DNA of 64,000 nucleotides from Lachnospiraceae bacterium (GTDB lineage Bacteria > Bacillota > Clostridia > Lachnospirales > Lachnospiraceae). The stretch covers positions 1 to 64,000 of the forward strand of contig CABJAV010000008.1 in NCBI GenBank assembly GCA_902363675.1, written 5' to 3'. Below, piece by piece: positions 33,604-41,996 of the stretch (positions are counted from its first letter, which is position 1; each line of letters starts with the position of its first letter). The notes under the pieces were generated by a model. The model had not been told where the DNA came from. It ran no database searches and worked only from the letters and a program-made list of their open reading frames with translations. The position numbers and the translations under genes are program-made.

Positions 33604-33828
33604 ATGCACATAAGCTATAAACCCCTCTGGCACACGCTGGTTGAGCGCAACATGAGGAAAGAGGACTTGCGGATTGCCGCCGGTCTTACCACAAATATGA
33701 TTGCCAACATGGGTAAAGGCAAAAACATCAGCATGGAAACGCTGGTTCGTATCTGCGAAGCCCTGAATTGTGGCATTTTGGATGTAATTGAATTAGAGCA
33801 GGACAAAGACGCTGAAAAATTAAATTGA
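33604..33828 (+). CDS. Small Cro/CI-type regulator
   Basis: This 74-aa protein is an almost pure HTH: LVERNMRKEDLRIAAGLTTN, then MIANMGKGKNISMETLVRIC, then EALNCGILDVIEL. Small XRE proteins of this type are common in clostridial mobile elements. ATG 33604 follows GGCAGGAGG. It leads an operon with the NTF2-like and MBL-fold genes. Confidence 0.85.
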   Translation: MHISYKPLWHTLVERNMRKEDLRIAAGLTTNMIANMGKGKNISMETLVRICEALNCGILDVIELEQDKDAEKLN

Positions 33829-33846
33829 CAAGGAAGGCGCTGCGAA

Positions 33847-34266
33847 ATGGACAATAGAGAAAGAATTATCAGACTTTGGTTTGATATGTGGCTTGCAAAA
33901 AAAGATTTGGGTATATTTAATGTATTTTCTGATAATGCCGTATATATTGAAAGTTGGGGGCCAGAGTACCACGGCTCCAAGAAAATAAAACTTTGGTTTG
34001 AGGAATGGAATACCCGTGGAACTGTCTTGCAATGGGACATCAAGCAATTTTTCCATAAAGGCAATCAAACCATTGTTGAATGGTATTTCAAAAATAAGAT
34101 GGACGCCGGTAACGTAGAAGCGTTTGATGGAATGTCACTGATAGAATGGACGCCAGATGGCAAGATTGCTCTCTTAAAAGAATTTGGTTGTAACGAAAAT
34201 CGGTATGACCCTTATAAAGATGGCAATATACCACATTTCAGAGATGAAAATGCAAAGTGGTTTTAA
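33847..34266 (+). CDS. NTF2/SnoaL-like protein
   Basis: This is a 139-aa protein of NTF2-like length and pattern: an N-terminal helix (RERIIRLWFDMWLAKKDLGI), then VYIESWGPEYHGSKKIKLWF and WYFKNKMDAGNVEAFDGMSL. Members are either small enzymes or binding proteins. No catalytic residues can be assigned. It lies 18 bases after the XRE gene and 34 before the MBL-fold hydrolase, suggesting that they act on one pathway. Confidence 0.7.
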   Translation: MDNRERIIRLWFDMWLAKKDLGIFNVFSDNAVYIESWGPEYHGSKKIKLWFEEWNTRGTVLQWDIKQFFHKGNQTIVEWYFKNKMDAGNVEAFDGMSLIEWTPDGKIALLKEFGCNENRYDPYKDGNIPHFRDENAKWF

Positions 34267-34300
34267 CTGGAAATTCAGTTGCCGGAGGTAATTATACGGA

Positions 34301-35065
34301 ATGGATAATTGGTTTACCATTGAGCAAATAGACCGTGATACATTCTCTATTAGCGAATACAAGCACTGGGAAGAAACACATTGTTATCTATTATGTGGGG
34401 AAAAATATGCTATTCTCATTGATACAGGTTTAGGCGTTTCCAACATCAGAAAAATTGTGGACTCTCTGACAAAGCTGCCTGTTATGACAGTTACAACTCA
34501 TGTTCATTGGGATCACATTGGCGGGCATAAGTATTTTGATAATATCGCCGTACATGAAGCGGAAAAGGACTGGCTATCGGTCAGGTTTCCGATACCATTG
34601 CAAGTTGTGAAGAATAATTTGACAAGGCTTCCTTGTGATTTTCCAAGAGATTTTGATATTAACGCTTATCAGATTTTTCAAGGTATCCCACAAAGAATTT
34701 TACACGATGGCGATTTTCTAAATTTAGGCGGGCGGGAAATTCAAGTTGTTCACACGCCGGGACATTCTCCCGGACATTGTTGCTTTTACGAACCAGAACG
34801 AAACTATTTGTATTCCGGGGATTTGATATACAAGGGAAGCCTGGACGCATTTTACCCAACTACCGACCCGAAGCTATTCTATCAATCTATAAGGCGAATA
34901 CGGAAATACAATATAAAAAAAGTTCTGCCCGGACACCATCAGTTGGATATTCCCGTTTCTTTGATAGCCGATATTGAAGCCGGATTTGCACAATTAGAGA
35001 GAGCCGGAAAACTCAAACAGGGAAATGGATTGTTTAAGTTTCAGGATTTCCAAATTCATATATAA
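34301..35065 (+). CDS. Metallo-beta-lactamase-fold hydrolase
   Basis: This 254-aa zinc hydrolase has motif THVHWDHIGGH (HxHxDH, near residue 67), HTPGHSPGH (near 150), SGDLIYKG (aspartate, near 173) and PGHHQLD (near 210). This is the glyoxalase II-like subgroup and does not prove antibiotic hydrolysis. No signal peptide, so it acts in the cytoplasm. Start ATG 34301 follows GGAGG at short distance. Confidence 0.87.
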   Translation: MDNWFTIEQIDRDTFSISEYKHWEETHCYLLCGEKYAILIDTGLGVSNIRKIVDSLTKLPVMTVTTHVHWDHIGGHKYFDNIAVHEAEKDWLSVRFPIPLQVVKNNLTRLPCDFPRDFDINAYQIFQGIPQRILHDGDFLNLGGREIQVVHTPGHSPGHCCFYEPERNYLYSGDLIYKGSLDAFYPTTDPKLFYQSIRRIRKYNIKKVLPGHHQLDIPVSLIADIEAGFAQLERAGKLKQGNGLFKFQDFQIHI

Positions 35066-35071
35066 TCAAAG

Positions 35072-35111
35072 CTGCCGTTGCAGGAACAACCATTCCCACA
35101 ACGGCAGTTTT
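35072..35111. terminator. Bidirectional terminator
   Basis: CTGCCGTTG (35072-35080) pairs exactly with CAACGGCAG (35099-35107), followed by TTTT. It lies between the convergent MBL-fold gene and the minus-strand XRE gene. Confidence 0.8.
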
Positions 35112-35932
35112 CATTTCCACGGCCTGCGCCGGAAGTTCATACCGGACTGTTTTATCAGCGGGGATTTCTTGAACAGTTTCTTCAAAAGGCTTCGTTCCTC
35201 TTGTGAGAGCCGCTTATATTTAAGCTGGAACGCCTTACAGAACATCTCCGTGAATTGCTGAACCCTGTCCCCCGGCGATTGCATGGCCTTTTGTACTTCC
35301 CGTATCAGTTCATCGGCGGGAGTGGTATCCGGCGCACTTTCATTGTCATTTTCGTGCGCCTTGCGTATGTCGTGGAGAATAACGTCCCATGTTTTGTGCG
35401 TCACATGGCAGAAGAAATCTTCTTCCTCTACCTGACAGGCTTCCAATATTTTGATTGCCCGGTCTGCCGTAGCTTCGGGATGTTCTTCCAGTATCATAGC
35501 CCGTAAAGCAGCCAGTGAGCTATTTGTGTCATGGAAGTGCATGGTTGCTATCCCATCCACATAGATTTCTGCGTCTGCCAGCAGTTCCTTGAATTTTTCA
35601 TGGGAGATAATCTCACACAGCAGCCGGTTGTTGAAGCGTTCACTTTTCAGCAGTTCCACGACTTCATCACTCAAATGCAGTTCTTCTATCGGTGTGTTTT
35701 CATATTTCCGATTGTTGGTAAGGCCGAGCAGATAGTCAACGGACACTTTATAGAAGTCTGCCAGCTTCAGCAGGCTGCCGTGATTGATTTCCTTGTATTC
35801 ATCATTGTCGTTTTCATAGCTGCCGAGGGCTGATTTTGAAATGCCGGTTTCCTGCGCCAGTTCTTCCAGATTTAAGCCCCGTTCTACCCGTAAATCTTTC
35901 AGGCGTTCCTGTACGGAAATGCGGGTTTTCAT
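35111..35932 (-). CDS. XRE-family regulator with long C-terminal domain
   Basis: This 273-aa protein has an N-terminal HTH (residues 5-70: LKDLRVERGLNLEELAQETG, then ISKSALGSYENDNDEY, then YKVSVDYLLGLT). The remaining 200 residues are acidic and helical with no named domain. It is transcribed away from the replication genes at 36466 and onward, so the 530-base region between them may hold its operator. A repressor role for IME-B is likely. Confidence 0.85.
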   Translation of the reverse strand: MKTRISVQERLKDLRVERGLNLEELAQETGISKSALGSYENDNDEYKEINHGSLLKLADFYKVSVDYLLGLTNNRKYENTPIEELHLSDEVVELLKSERFNNRLLCEIISHEKFKELLADAEIYVDGIATMHFHDTNSSLAALRAMILEEHPEATADRAIKILEACQVEEEDFFCHVTHKTWDVILHDIRKAHENDNESAPDTTPADELIREVQKAMQSPGDRVQQFTEMFCKAFQLKYKRLSQEERSLLKKLFKKSPLIKQSGMNFRRRPWK

Positions 35933-36181
35933 AGATACATCGCTCCTTCCTGCGGCTGGCTGCCGCCGTCAATTCCATTATACCATACCCGTTCCGCAAT
36001 CGTGGAAATTTTCGATTTCGGGGCGGTTTTCCTACTTTGTGGATATACGGGAGAAGGCTCAAAAATGTGCCATAATGGGCTTAGTTCATCGATGGATTAT
36101 TCCAATCGAATGACCGGCCTGTATGGGATATGCTCCCCGGCGATGTAGCGCAATGACTTGCGGCAGGGAAATGGAGGAACC

Positions 36182-36328
36182 ATGACCGCAACGAGCGTAC
36201 CAAAGGGAGCGAAACGCCGTTGTGAGAGCCAGGGGCAGGAACGACATCAGGGAGAACCGGCGAAAATGAACACCGAATTGATACCGAAACACAACAATCC
36301 GATAGGGCATAGTCTACCCTATCCGTAA
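36182..36328 (+). CDS. Possible small protein (48 aa)
   Basis: A 48-codon ORF with ATG at 36182 directly after ATGGAGGAACC, coding for a hydrophilic basic peptide (MTATSVPKGAKRRCESQGQE start, HSLPYP end). It lies in the 530-base stretch between the divergent XRE gene and the Cys-rich gene. No family is recognised; the good ribosome-binding site is the main support. The rest of that stretch shows no gene. Confidence 0.4.
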   Translation: MTATSVPKGAKRRCESQGQERHQGEPAKMNTELIPKHNNPIGHSLPYP

Positions 36329-36465
36329 TACTGCGGGGGATTTTCGGGCGGTTCTATGGCCGCTTTTTCCCTGAAAATCGCCCCGAAACACGACACTAAA
36401 ATCTGCTATCCGTCTATTGCGGCTGTTACGGCTGAAATGGGCGGATTTTTGTTTAAGGAGGCACC

Positions 36466-36657
36466 ATGCCGAGAATGCCGAAAAAGAGGAAGCTGGAACT
36501 GTCTTTCTTCCTCAATGAACGGGGGCGGGTAACGTACAACGACCTTTGCCGGAAATGCCAGCGAACTTGTAAGCAGAGTTTCCGGGCGGTCATTGTGGAC
36601 TGCCCCCATTATCTTTCCAAACGCTCAAAACGAAAAGTAAAGGAGGACACCGATTGA
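36466..36657 (+). CDS. Small cysteine-rich basic protein
   Basis: This 63-aa homologue of the IME-A protein at 28926-29138 reads MPRMPKKRKLELSFFLNERG, then YNDLCRKCQRTCKQSFRAVI, then VDCPHYLSKRSK. The four cysteines are kept. Start ATG follows AAGGAGGCACC. The stop lies directly before the next ATG, so the two genes are likely coupled. Confidence 0.75.
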   Translation: MPRMPKKRKLELSFFLNERGRVTYNDLCRKCQRTCKQSFRAVIVDCPHYLSKRSKRKVKEDTD

Positions 36658-36996
36658 ATGGATGTTGAATTTATGACCGCAGACACCACCCTGCCGCCCT
36701 GTATGCCGCTGCCGAGAGCCATGCTGCGGCTCCCGATCAGCAGCACCGCAAAGGTCATGTACGCCCGGATGTTGGATATTGTTTTCCTGTCCGGCATAGA
36801 GGACACCAACGGGATTTTATTTATCCATTTCCCCATCGTGGAACTGGCGGCGGCACTTGCCCGCAGCACAATGACCGTGAAGCGTTCCCTGAATGAATTG
36901 GAGGACGCCGGACTGATACTGCGGGTGCGTCAGGGCTTCGGGGAACCCAACAAGATATATGTACTCATTCCAAAGAAGGAGGACAGACGCTTATGA
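36658..36996 (+). CDS. Winged-HTH protein, replication-initiator-like
   Basis: This 112-aa protein reads LPRAMLRLPISSTAKVMYAR, then IHFPIVELAAALARSTMTVK, then RSLNELEDAGLILRVRQGFG. It is a winged helix like the N-terminal domain of RepA-type initiators, but short and without the C-terminal part. It probably binds DNA near the oriT/replication region. AAGGAGG lies 10 bases upstream. It overlaps the DUF3847 gene by four bases. Confidence 0.75.
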   Translation: MDVEFMTADTTLPPCMPLPRAMLRLPISSTAKVMYARMLDIVFLSGIEDTNGILFIHFPIVELAAALARSTMTVKRSLNELEDAGLILRVRQGFGEPNKIYVLIPKKEDRRL

Positions 36997-37307
36997 ATGA
37001 AAAGCTGGAAGCACTCAATCAGGAAATAGAGAAAACGGAAAAGAAGCTGCGGAGAGCGCAGCATGAAGAAAAGATATTGGAACACCAGATAAAGGCGTTG
37101 ACACGGAAGGAACGGACACACCGGCTTTGTACCAGAGCCGCCATGCTGGAAAGCTACCTTCCCCACCCGGAAGCTATCACGGATGAACAGGTCAGTTTGT
37201 TCTTGAAGCTACTGTTCCGGCAGGACAGCACCCGGCAGCTTATGGAAAAAGTGTTCGCCGGAAACGGCGATTTTCAGGGAGAGGACAAAGGCCGGGAACG
37301 GCCATAA
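36993..37307 (+). CDS. DUF3847 family protein of IME-B
   Basis: This 104-aa homologue of the IME-1 protein at 17978-18268 has a coiled-coil N-terminal half (LEALNQEIEKTEKKLRRAQH) and a compact C-terminal half (TDEQVSLFLKLLFRQDSTRQ). As in IME-1 it is directly followed by the candidate oriT, which supports an accessory role in mobilisation. Confidence 0.8.
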   Translation: MNEKLEALNQEIEKTEKKLRRAQHEEKILEHQIKALTRKERTHRLCTRAAMLESYLPHPEAITDEQVSLFLKLLFRQDSTRQLMEKVFAGNGDFQGEDKGRERP

Positions 37308-37349
37308 TTGCTTCCAGAGCCGCAGCCCGTGGGCTACCCCTCTGAAAGA

Positions 37350-37400
37350 GGGCGCAACTATACACCACCTGAAGGTAGTGTGTTGCGCCCTGCCGGGGGC
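37350..37400 (+). other. Candidate oriT of IME-B
   Basis: GGGCGCAAC (37350-37358) pairs with GTTGCGCCC (37382-37390), with TATACACC in the loop, followed by TGCCGGGGGC (37391-37400). The same features are at 18284-18330 in IME-1. A further hairpin AGGGGAAG/CTTCCCCT follows at 37457-37477, comparable to a GGGAAG-type stem in IME-1. The rest of 37401-37580 shows no gene. Confidence 0.6.
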
Positions 37401-37582
37401 TTCCTGCGGAAAGCGGATGATTGCCCGCAGCGTTCCGACTCCTGCCAATCATCACAGGGGAAGCTACACTTCCCCTGCGCTGGCTGCCGCCAGCTACCCC
37501 TTTGTGGACTTGCCGCCCGGAAGCACCTTGCGTTGCAAGCTGTTCCGTTCAGCAAGTTTAAAATTCATTCATAAATTTTCTG

Positions 37583-37632
37583 TTGACACCCAATCCGAAT
37601 GTGAATATAATGTACTTGTACATACAGTACAT
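37583..37632 (+). promoter_or_regulatory. Consensus promoter with overlapping palindromic operator
   Basis: TTGACA (37583-37588), a 17-base spacer and TATAAT (37606-37611) form a perfect SigA promoter. ATGTACT (37610-37616) and AGTACAT (37626-37632) form an inverted repeat around TGTACATAC, overlapping the -10 box and start point. A GntR/YtrA-type repressor encoded next would block this promoter by binding there. Confidence 0.8.
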
Positions 37633-37654
37633 TTTAAAGTGAAGGCGGTGAAGC

Positions 37655-38032
37655 ATGGAAATCATAATCAGCAATAATGCAAATAAGCCAATATACGAGC
37701 AAATAACAACACAGATTAAAGCTATGATAATGAGTGGAGAATTGCAAGCAGGAGACGCCATCCCCTCAATGCGTTCATTGGCTAAATCTATTCACGTTAG
37801 CGTTATAACCGTCCAAAAGGCGTATGAAGATTTGCAAAGGGACGGTTTTATTGAAACAACTGTTGGCAGAGGTAGTTTTGTATCAGCACGAAACAAGGAA
37901 TTTTATCAAGAAGAACAGCAACGTATTGCCGAAGAACATTTGCAAGCTGCCGCTAATATTGGACGTGTAAGCAACATTCCTTTATCTAAACTAACGGAAT
38001 TGCTCACAATGTTTTATATGGAGGACGAATAA
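37655..38032 (+). CDS. GntR-family (YtrA-type) regulator
   Basis: This 125-aa protein has a winged HTH (YEQITTQIKAMIMSGELQAG, then MRSLAKSIHVSVITVQKAYE, then DGFIETTVGRGSFV) and a short helical dimerisation tail, the YtrA subgroup layout. It starts the ABC cassette and probably represses it from the palindrome at 37610-37632. In relatives, cell-envelope antibiotics relieve repression; the inducer here is unknown. Confidence 0.88.
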   Translation: MEIIISNNANKPIYEQITTQIKAMIMSGELQAGDAIPSMRSLAKSIHVSVITVQKAYEDLQRDGFIETTVGRGSFVSARNKEFYQEEQQRIAEEHLQAAANIGRVSNIPLSKLTELLTMFYMEDE

Positions 38033-38033
38033 A

Positions 38034-38900
38034 ATGAATTATGCTTTGAAACTTGATAATGTATGCAAGACCTATGAAACGTCAGATTTTCTTTTGGATA
38101 ATGTGTCTTTTGAAGTACCTATGGGGTCTGTTATGGGGTTCGTTGGGGAGAATGGTGCTGGTAAGACAACAACCATAGGCTGTATTTTGAATACGCTGTT
38201 CCGCAATTCTGGTTCCATTCAAATCTTTGAGAAAGAAATGAAAGACGAGGATACCGTATTGAGGAATGATATTGGTGTTGTCTATGATGGGGATAATTTC
38301 CCGAAATACCTTACTGCCAAACAAATTTCCGAGATTATGCAAGGAATTTTCTCTCAATGGGATAATAGTTTGTTTCAAAAATATTTAAAAACATTCCGGC
38401 TAAACGAGAAACAGAAAATTGGAAAATATTCAAAAGGAATGACAATGAAATTGGCAATCGCAGTCGCATTATCGCATCATCCGAAGTTGCTAATTTTAGA
38501 TGAAGCTACCAGTGGCCTTGACCCTATTATGAGAGATGAGATGTTAGAGGTTTTTCTGGACTTTGTTGGTGAGGACGATCATTCTATTTTACTTTCTTCT
38601 CATATCACAAGTGATTTGGAAAAAATAGCAGATTACATTACTTTCATCCATCAAGGGCGCATTATTCTAACCGAGTCAAAAGATAATCTGATTTATAAAT
38701 ATGCCATATTGCGTTGCAAAGAGAAACAATTTGAAAATTTAGATAAAAGTGACATTCTTGCTTATCGCAGACAAGATTATCAGATTGATGTGCTGGTTAA
38801 TAATAAGGAAGCCGCCGAACGAAAGTATGCTGGTATTGTTATTGACCATGCAACGATTGATGAAATAATGCTAATACTGGTAAAAGGAGAACAGAAATGA
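38034..38900 (+). CDS. ABC transporter ATPase of the GntR cassette
   Basis: This 288-aa ATPase has Walker A GENGAGKTTT (near residue 39), signature YSKGMTMKLAIAVAL (SKGM in place of LSGGQ, as in YtrB-like proteins) and Walker B LLILDEATSGLDP. It follows the regulator by one base and overlaps the permease by four. The cassette is clearly richer in A and T than the surrounding mobilisation genes, so it is recently acquired cargo. Export or membrane protection against a peptide is the likely role. Confidence 0.88.
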   Translation: MNYALKLDNVCKTYETSDFLLDNVSFEVPMGSVMGFVGENGAGKTTTIGCILNTLFRNSGSIQIFEKEMKDEDTVLRNDIGVVYDGDNFPKYLTAKQISEIMQGIFSQWDNSLFQKYLKTFRLNEKQKIGKYSKGMTMKLAIAVALSHHPKLLILDEATSGLDPIMRDEMLEVFLDFVGEDDHSILLSSHITSDLEKIADYITFIHQGRIILTESKDNLIYKYAILRCKEKQFENLDKSDILAYRRQDYQIDVLVNNKEAAERKYAGIVIDHATIDEIMLILVKGEQK

Positions 38901-39553
38901 AAGGTCTTTTGAAAAATAATTTCTATGGAGTTATTGAAAACCTGAAAATCGCACTTGCATTTGTAATGCTTGTAGGTGTACTTTTACTTATAACAGGGGA
39001 AGCAACATTGCTTTCTGCTTTTTCTCTCATAGCTCCACCGATAATTGCACTTTTGATGGTTTCATGTGTGCGTAAAGAAAGCGCATCTAAATGGGAAAAA
39101 TATAAACTCACTCTCCCGGTTAGACGAAAAGCCATTATTGAAAGTCAATATATTAGTCATACAATATGGAGTATATCTGGGGTTGTGATTGTGGCTGTTT
39201 TTATGACCCTCACAGTTTTTATTCATGGCGACCAATACTTTTATTATGGTTTCCGTGACGCTATCACATTAGTATTAGGCGGCGGAATACTGGCTATTCT
39301 AATTGGAGCCTTTTCTTATCCACTTTACTATTTATGGGGAGCAGAGAAAACAGAAGTCATTCTGATTATAAGTGTGATTGGTTCGATAGGCATAGTATTC
39401 GCATTGACTATGTTAGTTAATACATTTTCTGATGGAAATGTTTCAGATACTTTGTACTATATCAGCTTATTGGTTGTCACGGCAATCACTATAATTACTT
39501 TTATATTCTCTTGTGTTTTGACAAAACAAATTTTTCAACACTGCGAATATTAA
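38897..39553 (+). CDS. ABC-2 type permease of the GntR cassette
   Basis: This 218-aa integral membrane protein has about six hydrophobic segments (residues 15-35, 38-58, 90-115, 130-155, 160-182, 190-212). It is the membrane partner of the preceding ATPase. The combination GntR, ATPase and ABC-2 permease is like the ytr and bacitracin-type systems of Firmicutes. No substrate can be named. Confidence 0.82.
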   Translation: MKGLLKNNFYGVIENLKIALAFVMLVGVLLLITGEATLLSAFSLIAPPIIALLMVSCVRKESASKWEKYKLTLPVRRKAIIESQYISHTIWSISGVVIVAVFMTLTVFIHGDQYFYYGFRDAITLVLGGGILAILIGAFSYPLYYLWGAEKTEVILIISVIGSIGIVFALTMLVNTFSDGNVSDTLYYISLLVVTAITIITFIFSCVLTKQIFQHCEY

Positions 39554-39620
39554 ATTGAAATCGGGCCAACCTGACCCGAACTTTCAAAACTGAATACCAG
39601 CCGCCACCGGCGGCACCACC

Positions 39621-39659
39621 GAGCAGGAAATCTTGAAACAGGTTCCCTGCTCTTTTTTT
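39621..39659 (+). terminator. Terminator of the GntR/ABC cassette
   Basis: GAGCAGG (39621-39627) pairs with CCTGCTC (39646-39652), followed by seven T. Confidence 0.75.
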
Positions 39660-39690
39660 GCCTGGACGCCGGGAGAAAGGAGGACACGAC

Positions 39691-41280
39691 TTGCCATGCC
39701 CGCACTTTGATGTGAAAATCATCCAGCGCAGCAAGCGCCAGTCAGCCGTTGCGTCTGCCGCCTACCAGAGCGGGGAACGGCTGTTTTCTGAATACGACCA
39801 GAAGCAGAAATACTATTCCCATAAAAGTGAAATCGTCCACACCGAAATCATGCTGCCGCCCCATGCCCCGCCGGAGTACGCAGACCGGAATACCTTGTGG
39901 AACGCCGCCGAAGCCATAGAAAAACAATGGAACTCCCAGCTTGCCCGGAGGTTCGTGCTTGCCATACCGAGGGAACTTCCCCGGTCACAGTACGCCGACC
40001 TTATCCGGGACTACTGCCGGGAGTTTTTTGTTTCCAAAGGCATGATTGCTGACTTTGCCATCCATGACAAGGGGGACGGAAATCCCCACGCCCACATCCT
40101 TCTTACCATGCGGGCGATGGACGAAACCGGGAAATGGCTCCCTAAGAGCCGGAAGGTCTACGACCTTGACGAGAACGGCGAGCGTATCCGGCTTGCGTCC
40201 GGCAGATGGAAAAGCCACAAGGAGGACACCGTGGACTGGAACGACCAGAAGTACGCCGAGATATGGCGGCAGGGCTGGGCTGACACAGCAAACCGCTATC
40301 TGGAAGCCATCGGCAGCCCGGAGCGCCTTGACCTTCGCTCCTATGCCCGACAGGGGATTGATAAAATCCCCACCGTCCACATGGGGCCAGCGGTCAGCCA
40401 GTTGGAGAAGAAAGGCATACAGACCAACATCGGCAACCTGAACCGGGACATCAAAGCCGCCAATTCCCTCATGCAGTCTATCCGGCAGATGGTACGCAGC
40501 TTAAAGGGCTGGCTGTCCGGCCTGAAAGAGAAAAAAGCGGCGCTGCTGGAAGCACTGGAACAGGCAAAGGAGCCGACCATCCCCGAACTGCTTTCCCGGT
40601 ATCTGGATATGCGGAGTGAGGAACGCACCGGCTGGACTTCCAAGGGGAAGCTGAAAGGCACTGTTGGCGATTTCAACAAGGTCATGGAAGCCCTTGATTT
40701 CCTGCGGCAGAAAGAGATTTCCACCGTGGAGAGCCTTGACGCCTATCTGGATGAAGCCAGCGCACAGGCCGTTTCCATCCGTGAGGAAATCAGGCCGATG
40801 GAGAAACGTGTGAAAGAGATTGACCGGCTGCTTTTCCATATCGGGAACTTTGAAGCAAACAAGCCGGTTCATGCGAAATATGCTGCTATCCGCTGGAAGA
40901 AACCCAAGGAGAAATTTGCCGCCGACCATAAGGAGGAACTGGACGCCTACAACGCTGCCCTGCGGTATTTCAAGGTTCACCTTGATGGGGCGAAGTACAG
41001 CACGAAGAAGCTGGCCGGGGAACAGGCACAGCTTTCAGAGAATATCGCTTCCAAGACGGAAGCACTGACTGCCGTACAGGAGGATGTGAAGATTTTGCGG
41101 GATGTGCGCCACTGGCTCAATCAGGTTTTGCCATCCGAGCAGTACCGCCAGACCGCAGAGCCGGGAAAGAAACCATCCATCCAGCAGGCAGTCAAAGGCC
41201 GGGAGCAGCGTATCCGGGAGGAACAGGCAGAGAAACGCCAGACGCCCCGCCGCCAGCAAAAACAGGATATGGAACTTTAA
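39691..41280 (+). CDS. mobA: MobQ-type relaxase (MobA/MobL family) of IME-B
   Basis: This 529-aa relaxase begins at the TTG at 39691, after AAAGGAGG. N-terminal motif: HFDVKIIQRSKRQSAVASAA; motif III: HDKGDGNPHAHILLTMR (about residues 124-140). The C-terminal part is charged and helical. It is homologous to the IME-1 relaxase (both have QSGERLF/RSGTKLT-type stretches and DWND). The GntR cassette lies between it and its presumed oriT, unlike in IME-1. Confidence 0.88.
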   Translation: MPCPHFDVKIIQRSKRQSAVASAAYQSGERLFSEYDQKQKYYSHKSEIVHTEIMLPPHAPPEYADRNTLWNAAEAIEKQWNSQLARRFVLAIPRELPRSQYADLIRDYCREFFVSKGMIADFAIHDKGDGNPHAHILLTMRAMDETGKWLPKSRKVYDLDENGERIRLASGRWKSHKEDTVDWNDQKYAEIWRQGWADTANRYLEAIGSPERLDLRSYARQGIDKIPTVHMGPAVSQLEKKGIQTNIGNLNRDIKAANSLMQSIRQMVRSLKGWLSGLKEKKAALLEALEQAKEPTIPELLSRYLDMRSEERTGWTSKGKLKGTVGDFNKVMEALDFLRQKEISTVESLDAYLDEASAQAVSIREEIRPMEKRVKEIDRLLFHIGNFEANKPVHAKYAAIRWKKPKEKFAADHKEELDAYNAALRYFKVHLDGAKYSTKKLAGEQAQLSENIASKTEALTAVQEDVKILRDVRHWLNQVLPSEQYRQTAEPGKKPSIQQAVKGREQRIREEQAEKRQTPRRQQKQDMEL

Positions 41281-41351
41281 CCAATCAGGCGCTTGCTATT
41301 TTCCCCGTGAGAATGGCAGGCGCTTTTCTTATTTTCAGGAGGATTTGCCTA

Positions 41352-41996
41352 TTGAACGTATTTGAAGCCGTGAAGCAGTCTGTTACCACCCGGCAGGCTG
41401 CTGAGCATTACGGTATCCGGGTAGGAAGAAACGGGATGTGCGTCTGCCCCTTCCATGACGATAAAAATCCCAGCATGAAGGTTGACCGGCGCTTCCATTG
41501 CTTCGGCTGTCAGGCAGACGGGGATGTGATTGACTTTGTTTCCCGTCTGGAAAACGTCAGCCCCAAGGAAGCCGCCCTCATGCTGGCGCAGGACTTCTCC
41601 ATCCCCTATGAGGATAAGGAGCCGCCAAGCAGGAGCCGCCGCCCCCAGCCCCGGCAGGAAAGCCCGGAGCAACAATTTAAGCGCATGGAACGCCACTGTT
41701 TCCGGGTACTGTCCGACTATCACAATCTGCTGCGCCGCTGGAAGCGGGACTATGCCCCCAAGACACCGGACGAGGAATGGCACCCGCTTTTCGTGGAAGC
41801 CTTGCAGAAACAAGCCCATGTGGAATATCTGCTGGATGTGCTGCTGTTCTCCGACATAGAGGAACGGGCTGCCCTGATTGCCAGCTACGGAAAGGAAGTG
41901 AGGAACCTTGAGCGGAGAATGGCAGACCTTGCCGCCCGAACTGCGGCAGGCCGTGACAGACACCATCGAAGCCGCACCCCCGCCCCGGAGCGTTGA
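41352..41996 (+). CDS. CHC2 zinc-finger primase-like protein of IME-B
   Basis: This 214-aa protein has a CHC2 zinc finger of DnaG-type primases: CPFHDDKNPSMKVDRRFHCF followed by GCQADGDVIDF. TTG 41352 is the likely start, after AGGAGG, giving (M)NVFEAVKQSVTT. It is strikingly similar to the N-terminal 190 residues of the ICE protein at 55108-58359. Only the zinc-binding part is present, so the catalytic primase function may come from elsewhere. It overlaps vapE by 89 bases in another frame. Confidence 0.85.
   Translation: MNVFEAVKQSVTTRQAAEHYGIRVGRNGMCVCPFHDDKNPSMKVDRRFHCFGCQADGDVIDFVSRLENVSPKEAALMLAQDFSIPYEDKEPPSRSRRPQPRQESPEQQFKRMERHCFRVLSDYHNLLRRWKRDYAPKTPDEEWHPLFVEALQKQAHVEYLLDVLLFSDIEERAALIASYGKEVRNLERRMADLAARTAAGRDRHHRSRTPAPER

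Noticed and set aside
34301..35065. Antibiotic-degrading beta-lactamase
   Set aside because: The fold motif is present, but there is no signal peptide and the motif set is that of general MBL hydrolases, so resistance cannot be claimed.
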